Source: Amyelois transitella
Lineage: Eukaryota > Arthropoda > Insecta > Lepidoptera > Pyralidae
Direction of reading: 5' to 3'
DNA: 64,000 nt
NCBI RefSeq assembly: GCF_032362555.1
Contig: NC_083507.1
Span: 9,489,001-9,553,000, forward strand
The notes below the pieces were generated by a model, which was given only the letters and a program-made list of their open reading frames with translations, had not been told where the DNA came from and searched no databases. The translations under genes were made by a program, and so were the position numbers. Shown here piece by piece: positions 54,901 through 64,000 of the stretch; the first letter of the stretch is position 1, and each line of letters opens with the position of its first letter.

Positions 54901-57900
54901 CATAGTGGAAATTGTAAAATGACGATACTTGATAAACAATATTCATCAACTAATGCTCGTGGATATTAATTTGTATGGAATAATTATTTATGCGGATTCC
55001 TAAATAATTATTAAATATTTTAGGATGAGAAAATATAATAATATTGATATTTTTTAGATACTATGAAATGATTTTGATTGCCGTAACATATACTGTTAAT
55101 GTTATGTTTTTATTAACAACCCGCTGGGTGTGAGGCGGCGCCTTAGCAGTAATTGATAGTGACATTGATGGACGTACAGCAGGCGTATATTGCACCTCAT
55201 GGGACCTGGTTCAAGTATGGCACATACGAACATATGCCGCCAGTCACAATAGGCCCATAGCTATTATAGCTTTCTGGTTGCTGACTACTTTTTGATCCAA
55301 TTAATTCACGAAAGATCCAGATACGCGTAAAAAAATTTGAATGCTCGTCTTTTCATTCGTCCTAAATTTGCCATTTTCTGCTATTGTTGTTAATAATTAA
55401 TAAATTTCGGTATTTTACTTGTTCATGCAGAATGTTGACACGGCAAAACAAACTCGCTTAACTAACCTTAAGCTTACCTCTGTAAACTGAGTTCGCCCTA
55501 AACTTTTAAGGTCCGTTTAATAACTCAAGCAATTTGGAGGACCCCTCTATTTACTCTCTTGCTCTGTTAAGGTATTTTGATGATTTTGCCTTATTCAACC
55601 TGTTGGGATTGTGTTGGACGCAGTTCTAACATCTTAACCTGTTGGGCCGGTTGGGCGCATAAATGTAAATATTAATTCTTACAAAGAGAAATACGATTGT
55701 CTGAAAATTTTGAATTCTTTTCATATTTTCACAATATAATGTTAAACAGAGTAAAATACATATTTGATCTGTACACGTGAAATAACGAAGACTACAAAAC
55801 AGAATAAAAACATACTGAGACCCAAACTAAGTAAATCTTGCAGTCGCGGTAAAGTTAAGTTTCACTAGCGGCCAGCCAGTGAAACTTAGAACATTTCCCC
55901 CGCGAAAGCCACGTAACCAGTCTTGATTTGTTTTGTATGTATTTATATTTATTTGTATGTTATTGACCGATACTTATAATTAAAACATAAATGTCACGTT
56001 TTAAATGTTTTTTTACTTCTTATTCTGAGATAATGTTAAATTTTCTCATACTTTCTTTCATCTACTTAACTATGAGTAGAAGGAATACAAAAACTGTTAA
56101 AATGTTATCGAGATACGTTATTATTGTGAAGGAACGGCAGAGTCGTAATGTTGTAACACAAAAACGTAAAAGTTAAGATAATGGTCACATATGAGGGAGG
56201 TAGCTGTTATTGCTAAGTGATATTGATTAGTAGACAGTAGGCGAGATGCGCGTTGCTTCCATTTCCATCGAATGCGAAAGAGATGTTTTTATTCGCACGA
56301 CACGTCCATAGTCGCCCGAGTCGGCGAAGTGTCGTCCTCCCACGGGACCCTGGCTGTACTTCCGAACGTAGATATTTATAGCCGCCCCAGAAGCCGCTCT
56401 TACCTAATGTAACGTTTTATGGTGACCCTTATTACGGTTCCCTCACCGGCTCGTCGTCTTACCTCGCAAATGTACTTTTCTGAAGAAATTTTATTTATTC
56501 AATCGTTGAATATAAATTTTACGTGTTGTTCTCCACGTAAAATAAGGTAACAGAGGGTCAGGCGGACTGAAGTAGTGGTCACTAGCTATTCGCAAACATG
56601 CTATGTCGAAGATATTGTTTGCGGCGGCCGTAAATTAGAGTAGTCTCTAGGGTGCGCCTCCGCCGCCGCCGTGTGCTACTCCGCATACGCTAATCGCGCC
56701 ACACCTTTCGCGCCTCAGTTCTCTTCTCTGTGCATCCCGTAGTAATGGCCGCGAGAAAGCCTCTTTTGTTACGCTAGCTATTTGTTATATCTCGCCGCGC
56801 TTTTCCGAGATACCTGCTTTGACTCGCGTAATTGTTCTTTTAAACTGACGGTTTTGTTGTGTATGAAAGTGCTTTGTCACACAAATCTTCTAAGTCGGCC
56901 CTTCGGGACGATATAGACTCGCTTTTCATTGTTTTAATCCATATTCATTAGGGCAATATTGAAACTCATTACTTAAATAAATCTTCTTATCCGTTAGGTA
57001 CTGAGATAAATTTGAATATTCCTTACGTAACAAAATAAATGAATAGGGGGCTCAATTCAAAACTTCATACTAGAAAATAAACAAAACCTACCTATGAAAT
57101 TTACAGTCACTTGCAGAAATATTCTATCGCCCTATGCTTTTAGTTTTTATGTACAGGAGGGGTCATGCATGATTATCTGTAGACAACTGCACTAGATAAA
57201 ATCTGTTCAAGTCATGACATCCGGGTTTCTTGGTATTTGTACAAGAGAGATGTGTGAATGAGCGTGCTGTAAATAATACATCGGAGGCAGCAAGCCGTGT
57301 GTGCCACGCTCTGGTGCCCGTGCGGCCGTTCAACTCGCTGTCGTGCTCGGCTTGCTGTTCGCTTACTTGAGAACCATCACTTCCTACATTCCACTGGTTT
57401 AAGTGTTTTTCTCTTTGCAAATCCAATAACATATGAAGACATCACATCTTTGCATGTTCACAATTGCACGCTCTGTGACAATGCTTCGGGTACTGGGATG
57501 CGATATGGGGACTACTTATACCAAAACATTATTCTGATGCTCCCCTTTCTGCAAACAAATTATACGTGGAACTAAGTCATCGGTTCAATTGTTTTTAATA
57601 CTAATGACATTGTCATGAAAACTAACAAAACGTTTTATATATCCCTTTAATTCGCAACGTTAGATATACATAACACACACATTTCGAAAATTCTACCTTC
57701 AAAACAATATCGATTCTACAGCGGTTTTTTCGATAAGTTAGTTAAAGACATCACTACCCACCCATAGCAAAATATAAAACGTTATTTAGTTCTACATTTT
57801 GAAATTGAGGTACAAAATAGCGTCCCGACCACGAACTGCTCCCGCGCACAAGGTAAGAAATATAATTTTTGTTTAATTAAAAGCATGATTTTTCGTTATA

Positions 57901-58164
57901 TTTTACATTAAATATGTTTTTATGTTTGCATTCTACAATTATTAGTACAAAATATTACTAACAAAGTCATTTTGTGCTTTCTATAACATGTAAAAGTGGA
58001 ATGTTAGCTATAATGAACATTGCGAAGCTAACGGTGACTGAGGCGAAGTTACGAATGTTAACAATAACTAACATTGCGAAATGATGAGCAATATATTTAG
58101 GCTTTTTTATTTTAAATAACCATGGTGTTGGAGGGTGTTTGCATGAATGGTGGCTTGATTTTGT

Positions 58165-59220
58165 TCTAGCATAAGTTGCGCTTAGAGCGTGTGAAGAAGA
58201 TTCTGGTCCTCATCCCTCCACGTAATGCTTCTTCTAGTGATAGCAGTATATCAAACGGTGACAAAGACATAGTAAAAGACGATACTGTTTATAGTTCTGC
58301 ACTTCCCTCTCTAGATTCGTCTTTGGAGCGTCTGAATATTATAGACGATCACATGATGATACGCTTTTGCCTGAAGACGTGATACCATCCACTCCGTCTA
58401 TTTCATCAATTGCCATTGCCTGCCATTTAATCAATATCATCTGTCTTGTCCGTTCCACCAACTCCTGAAGCTTCAAGTGTACCCAAGATCACTCATTCAA
58501 GAAAGAGACCTTTACGAACCTTGTTGATAAAAAAAGACAGCATTCATTAAAACAACCCTTGAATTTTGAATGGGAAGGCGGCAGATTTAAATAACATGCA
58601 ATTTTGGACGAAATAACTTTTATTAAATTTGGCTCTGAATCAAAGTCGCCATCTGAATACTTTTTCGATTTCTTTAATGAAGATGTTATAAAAACAATTA
58701 TAGAAAACACAAATTTATATGCCGACAAAAATTTCTAAAAAATATCAATTTCAATTTGAGTTTAAAGCGTTACGAACAGATACGTCAATTTTTACACTTT
58801 GTCGACAATACCCGACCAAATGATGATCGTTATTTCAAAGTTCGGCCGATTTTTGAAGTAATACGTCAAACCTGTCTTAAAATATAAGAAGAACATTGGT
58901 ACAGTGTTGAAATGATGGTGCCCTATAAAGGAACCAGAGCAAAAAAGCAAAGAAGTGGGGTTTTAAAATATTTGTCAGGGCAGAAGTATCTGGTAGGTAA
59001 AAAAATTCAAAAGCCGACGGGACCGAGGCCTTCTGATGCGATTCGCCGTGACCACGTGGGTCACATGCCTGACTTCATAGCAACTCCAGGCAAAAGCAAA
59101 TTTTGTAAGAATGGCATGACAACTGTTATATGTTCTAAATGTTATTTGAGATTATGTTTTGAGAAGAAATGCAACTGTTTTAAAAATTTTCATGATCAAA
59201 TAATATTTTTAGGTTCATGA
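58165..59220 (+). pseudogene. Decayed piggyBac-like transposase with internal deletion
   Basis: The remains are in order but in several frames with stops. A Ser/Asp-rich N-terminal part (58174-58379) comes first, then FFDFFNEDVIKTIIENTN (about 58660-58715), NRHDRYFK-type sequence near 58820, EMMVPYKGTRAKK at 58909-58947, and the C-terminal GPRPSDAIRRDHVG with a Cys-rich tail (CSKCYLRLCFEKKCNC, 59131-59178). EMMVPYKGTRA and the Cys-rich end are family hallmarks of piggyBac transposases. Only about 25 codons separate VPYKG from the C-terminal block, so the catalytic middle, where the later Asp residues lie, is gone and the gene cannot be active. Repeats related to AACATTGCGAA flank it at 57651 (reverse), 58016, 58070 and 59382 (reverse). 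Confidence 0.8.
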
Positions 59221-62200
59221 CAGTTTTTAAAAGAGTTCCATTAAACCATTCTATATTTTTGAAGATATAATAATAATAAATGTTTAAAAAAACTCAATAG
59301 AAATTTTATTTTTATTTTCCTGTAGCTTTCGCATTGTTAAAAATACATAACGGTATTTTTGAACTCTTAAATGCTGGCCACTTCGTAATGTTACGTATTT
59401 TAAACATCCATTTATTAAAAAAATATATATATTTAAATTTTTTAAATATTTTTTAGACTTAGTATATTACATTACTAAATCAAATAATTAAAAAAATATA
59501 ACAATTTTTAATACAATTTTTGTTGCGAACTAAAGGGATATAGATGCCAAAGTGCAAAGCACACATGTAGAAATAATGATACACAACCCGTGACATAGTT
59601 TGCTTTGTGACAATTTTCGCCGCAAGGGGCTACTCTCGCGCCCCACGATGACTGGGCGACCGCTCGTTACTGTCTCACCTGTCCTGACGCAACGACACCT
59701 GATGTTGTCACTAATGATCTCCCAGTATCTCACGTTTCTTCAAATCATACGAGTACATTATATTCCAGCAATACTAGTATTGTTATACAGACTATGAAAG
59801 GGCTAACTAATTACTGTGTCAATGTTTGCACACTATTCTAGTTGTATATTGCTATATAAAAAATGTATAGGATGTAAATAGACTTTTTACTTCGGCGCCA
59901 CCATTCATTCCAGTGCATTGTTTTTCGAAATTGTTCTCTGGCGAGAGTATAGCTTTCGGGCTTGGCTAGCGCATTTTTTATCTTACTAATCTAAAAATAT
60001 TTTCATTTTACTATAAATTTTTATCACGGACAACGACGTCACCAAGTTATGAATAATAAATAATAAAGGAATATTTTATTGGAAATTGTAAGAACCTCGA
60101 CAGTATTGTTATCCGTGTTATGTATTGTATTTAGTTTGATCAAGTAGCAATGCACGCTGAAAACAACAGCTTGCCACGTTCAGCAAAGAAAACATTTTTT
60201 TAAGAATCTGGTTGGTTGTTTACTAATCATAGCGTTTTTTAAGTTTTTTTATGAAACATTGTTCGCTTTCAGCGGTTTATCTGCATTGGCAAATAGATAG
60301 CCGATAGAATGATGAAGTGTGTTTAGCTATAGTTGTTTACTCGACAACGGTAAAAGGTTTGCGAGTCCCTCGTGGCTTGTACTCGGTTGTTTTCATTTCG
60401 TTATTTACTTTTAATTTGGCAGCAAGCGGATGATGCTGCGGCGGGCGCGTGTCATGTGAATAATTGAACCAGCACACCGTCGGCCGAGTGTCAATCCTAC
60501 AAACGCACCACGTACCCTAATGTCGCGGTCAAATTCCAATTCGTACAATTCAGTATGTTGTTATTACTAATTATTTGAAATCAATGTTAATTTGATTAAA
60601 TATTCTTAGCTGTCACTACGCAAAGTCTAATTATGCTGAAGAATTGCGAAGTTCATTTAGATCTCCCCGCTTGACATTCTGTTAAAAGAAAGTTAATTAT
60701 GTTCATTGAATGACAGCCAGCCGAGACTGACTTCTTCCTAAAATGTTTAAAATGAGAAATAATTGATGCAATGGATTCGTCTGTTTTGTCTTTGTTTATG
60801 GTCGAATAATAAAAATAAGTGTAAATGTGTTACATGGTAGGTAGATCGAAAGTTTATATATGGTTGTATGATAAATCCATTCAATTGAAAGATAAATGAT
60901 GCGTGACCAGAGACTTAATCCAAATTTACTTACTTTACTTACCTAATTGAAATTGTTATGTTTATCAATTCAATTTGTTTAATTACTATTCTGATTTGTT
61001 CGTCATCTTTGAAAAGTACTAACATATGCGTCGTCGTATGCAAATGAAAACTTTTTTCGAGGTCGGGGGTGCGATGACGTGCTCGCGTGCTGCAAAACAT
61101 TAGGTCGCTGACTAGGAGTTCACGGGGGGTGGCTTATTGTCTCGCGTCTATTAATACCAGTGTTTATGGTAAATTAATTTCTGCGGAATAGAGTTCGGTA
61201 ATATTAGATAGTGTACTATTTGCATGTGCCTCTTTATTTGCAAGATTTTTGAGGCCATAATAAGCGTCTGTAGTTTTTATAATTATAACAAAACGATTCT
61301 CTTCGATGTGTGAAGCATGGGCCGTGGTTATTTTTGAATTGCTTTCCTATAACTTTCTTCAAAATAGTGATGAAATCGAGTTTCGGAAGTTTTATTATTG
61401 TTTCGGCATATCTCTCATGGGAGCTTTCTTGTAAATTGGATTCATGTTGAATCACGCATTTTACTTTACACGTTCACATTTGCTTTTCTGACACAAAGTT
61501 TCTTTAAACGAATTGTTTGCCAAATCTGCGTCGATAATGGCTTATCTGGTATTCCTTTCAACCGTTAATTATTATTGAAAGTTTGATAATTGTTTGGAAG
61601 TTGCGCAGAAGTGTTTGCGCTATTTAAGGAGGAGCTGCCGGTGAGGAATTGGTCACGTGTCTAAAGGCTTGCCTCGTGCCTTATTCGAATGCTTTTGGAC
61701 AATTTTCGAAGGCTTAATTATTGCAGCTCTTTGTTTGTTTTGTGTATTGTACTCCGATTTATAATGGTACCATTTATAACTTTTATATATATCATACTAC
61801 AATTAATCTATTATTATTCAATTTAGTTTTGATTGTCTGCTTTGGATTGGATCATAATTTGTTGTTTTGAAAATCTATATTATTACTCCATTAAATGAGA
61901 ATTAAGTGAGAAATCTCCATTAAGTGAGAATTTGATGCAAACTTTAGGAAAATTACTTATTTCTTCATATGAATCATTTTTAAAATCTCGGGGTTAGGTA
62001 CAACCGACCAAGAAAGCGCCAATTTGTATTTTTAACAAAATCCATGAAAAATTTGAATGACTTAAATGAATAGAGCTTTATATAGCTGAAAGAGACATGA
62101 AGTATATCCAGTCCATAAAATCGCGATCTATAAATAAACTCATATCAAGATGGTAACGTAACACTAAGTTTGTAAGAATGATAAATCTACATATTTGTCA

Positions 62201-62241
62201 ACATTGAAAGAAAACGAATATTCAAAACCGGTTTGCTCTGA
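59221..62241. other. Gene-free AT-rich stretch
   Basis: No exon with splice borders and no known repeat family is seen. A modest GC patch lies at 60420-60540. It ends at the unidentified coding exon. Short open frames (59530-59797, 61234-61455) look like chance. Confidence 0.45.
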
Positions 62242-62736
62242 ATGTCTAGTTCAGAGTTCGGAAAGTGGGACGAAAGTAGTCTGCACAGCTTTGTGGATGC
62301 AGGGCGACCGCTGCAGCAACGGTGTTTGTTGACGAGTTGGTGGGCGGCTCAAGGGGCGCGGGCGGCGGCTCGACCGCGGCAGGTGCGCGCCGCGGCAGTT
62401 CCGCGACTCTCGCCGCTCGGTCGCCACGTCCCGTTCCACAGACATGTAGCGCTAACTCGCGCGCGCCACCGCTGTGACTCGTGTGTTGTGTTCCAAACGG
62501 ATAGTGACGAAACTCTCAAAGATATGGTGGTGCTAGAGGGCGGCGGCGCTCTTCTGGAGCCCGCGCTGGCGCTCGACGGAGCGGCCGCGGCTTGCCTTGA
62601 GCGAGCTTATGCACAAGCGGATGTTTCACTTAAACTTTTACCCAAGCGGTACATAAACTTACACCAGTGGTTGTCGCCAGTTACCACCTCTGTCACAGCC
62701 GCTGCTGCTGCTGGAAAAGATCTCAAACTACAAATA
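62242..62736 (+). CDS. Unidentified coding exon (probable first or early exon of a gene continuing right)
   Basis: An open frame of about 165 codons runs from ATG 62242 to a consensus donor GTAAGA at 62737, leaving phase 0. The downstream half looks coding: SDETLKDMVVLEGGG, then ALALDGAAAACLERAYAQAD, LLPKRYINLHQWLSPVTTSV and AAAAAGKDLKLQI. The upstream half is CpG- and Arg-rich and looks more like promoter or 5' UTR, so translation may really begin at ATG 62524 (MVVLEGG). An acceptor near 62502 (GGATAG) is also possible, which would make it an internal exon. It does not resemble any part of Pumilio that I know and carries no motif I can name. The next exon lies beyond 62736, probably outside the window. 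Confidence 0.5.
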
Positions 62737-63494
62737 GTAAGATCTCTTTAATTGACTACTTTCTTTCATATGATCAAATTAACTTTTCTAAAAATCCTAT
62801 TACTTGTTTTGGTTTGGAGCTAAGGTTTCGTATAAATCAAAAATTAACTAATGCTCCCATCAATATATAATAAATAGCAACGAAATGTAGGGGTTTCAGT
62901 TGAAGGCACCTTAATAATGACAATAACCTTTTACCTACTATAAAAGATTTAAAAGACTGGCTAGTGCTTAAACATATTCAAAATTCTCTATAACAATAAC
63001 TCTTCAGCGGTGATCGAAACATTTTGTGAAGCGCTACAATTATTTTTGTATTCTTTGTAAGAATGCATTTCCACTATATCGTGTTATGCAAACCGTCAAC
63101 TGAAATTTATGATGAGAGAAATAAACAAAGAAGTATTTTAAAACATTCTTGGGTCGTATTATTTACATTAGCTTATGAAAACATATTTTTAGTTTCATAA
63201 TATAATTTGGATTTAAATTATTTTTCGTAGACGAAAGTTTTTAGAATAAATAGCTATAACAATCCGCAGTGTGATTAGGACTATTAAATTAATATTTAAA
63301 GATTTCCCCTAGTTAGTGGGAACTTTCATCGAAGTAGGAAAGTGGACAGGTTTTCAATACCCCTAAAACGGGTAAAGCTAAGCTAATTCATGTTATGTTT
63401 CAAAATGAATAATGATTTCAATGATTACCTATGTCAAAACAGATTTACCTGTAGGACTAGCTGGAACGAGTTAAAGTACAATTCTTTAGAAATA
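62737..63494 (+). other. Probable intron after the unidentified exon
   Basis: AT-rich sequence with stops in all frames and no recognisable repeat or exon. Confidence 0.45.
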
Positions 63495-63726
63495 TGTACA
63501 TACGTATGGTCACGTCTATATCCCTTGCGGGGTAGATAGAGCCAACAGTCTTGAAAAAACTGAATGGCCACGTTCAGCTATTTGGCTTAATGATAGAATT
63601 AAGATTCAAATAGTGACAGGTTGCAAACCCATTGCCTAAAAAAGAATCCCAAAGTAAGCCCATCCCTTAGTCGCCTTTTACGACATCCATGGGAACATGG
63701 GATTGGTGCCGGGAACCACACGACAC
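63495..63726 (-). repeat. Dispersed repeat family S3, near full-length
   Basis: TATCCCTTGCGGGGTAGATA, TGATAGAATTAAGATTCAAA, CGACATCCATGGGAACATGG and TTGGTGCCGGGAACCACACG, the reverse complement of the 35403 copy. Confidence 0.9.
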
Positions 63727-63950
63727 AGAAATATGTAGTTGATATATTTTTGATTAGTCAGCAACAAAACGGCAGAAGCTATTTTACCAATATTATTTTT
63801 TTATTTGCAATGTTAGTCTTAAAATAATTATTATGTACAAAATTTCATATACCTAATAAGCTATTCATTTGCGATTTATTTCTACATCAGATTTATCACA
63901 ATACAGCAGTTCATGCAATAAAAAATATTAAGTTTATTTTTTTCTGAAAA

Positions 63951-63999
63951 CAATTAGAAGGCCAGTATGTATCTCTATCACATACTGGCCTTCTAATTG
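63951..63999. repeat. Perfect 20-bp inverted repeat with 9-base loop at the window edge
   Basis: The left arm CAATTAGAAGGCCAGTATGT (63951-63970) is the exact reverse complement of 63980-63999. The loop is ATCTCTATC. The bases outside the arms do not pair, so the stem is complete. Confidence 0.9.
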
Positions 64000-64000
64000 G

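Larger units (their letters stand above)
41371..58164 (+). other. Gene-poor stretch (pumilio intron 9 or intergenic) with GC-rich islands
   Basis: No exon that continues pumilio (phase 0, PUF-type sequence) is visible. From about 43.5 kb only one short SINE-type piece (48830-48965) is seen. GC-rich islands stand out in AT-rich DNA at 43900-44000, 45000-45110, 45600-46070, 48040-48200, 50040-50220, 51240-51700, 52110-52190, 56240-56460 and 56620-56780. Several of these hold open frames of 60-157 codons, sometimes on both strands, without splice borders or known domains. A GC hairpin (TCCCGGC, GCCGGGA) is at 48148-48166, a (CCCG)n run near 52157-52178 and a (TA)n run near 43763-43782. Confidence 0.5.

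Overview
The window is nuclear DNA from an insect, almost certainly a moth or butterfly (Lepidoptera). It is AT-rich with split genes and GT..AG introns. It is peppered with short dispersed repeats that look lepidopteran: tRNA-derived SINEs, Helitron-type elements ending in CTAG before a T, and the tails of a LINE-like element. Family or species cannot be fixed by eye.

Layout, left to right. (1) 128-4538, minus: the 5' part of a gene for a U1/matrin-type C2H2 zinc-finger protein, four exons rebuilt here; it runs off the left edge. (2) 5934-6284: a tight cluster of TATCGATA-type sites, like a DREF/BEAF promoter or boundary element. (3) 7633-15461, plus: a complete five-exon gene for a secreted, probably non-inhibitory serpin of 627 aa. 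It carries a Thr/Ser-rich mucin-like block and a furin-type site inside the serpin body. (4) 16747-19072, minus: complete RpS8 in six exons, with a 5'TOP tract and a poly(A) signal. (5) 20322-22415, plus: complete mago nashi in two exons, its intron filled with repeats. (6) 25268-40190 and beyond, plus: the N-terminal part of pumilio, nine coding exons and 562 codons. A separate alternative first exon lies at 32311-32370. The PUF RNA-binding exons were not found and should lie further downstream. (7) 40.2-62.2 kb: a gene-poor stretch. From about 43.5 kb on it has few SINEs and several GC-rich islands, plus a decayed piggyBac-like transposase with its catalytic middle missing at 58.2-59.2 kb. 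(8) 62242-62736, plus: one unidentified coding exon. (9) The window ends in a perfect 20-bp inverted repeat.

The genes do not form a pathway. RpS8 is a ribosomal housekeeping gene. mago encodes a core subunit of the exon junction complex. pumilio encodes a translational repressor. The serpin is a secreted protein. mago and pumilio both act in post-transcriptional control and oogenesis in Drosophila, but nothing here shows co-regulation. I did not find a wholly new system. The best candidates for follow-up are the mucin-like serpin, the alternative pumilio promoter, the CGATA cluster, the tandem hairpins at 16.4 kb and the SINE-poor GC-island region. All splice junctions are read by eye from reading frame, GT..AG sites and protein family fit.
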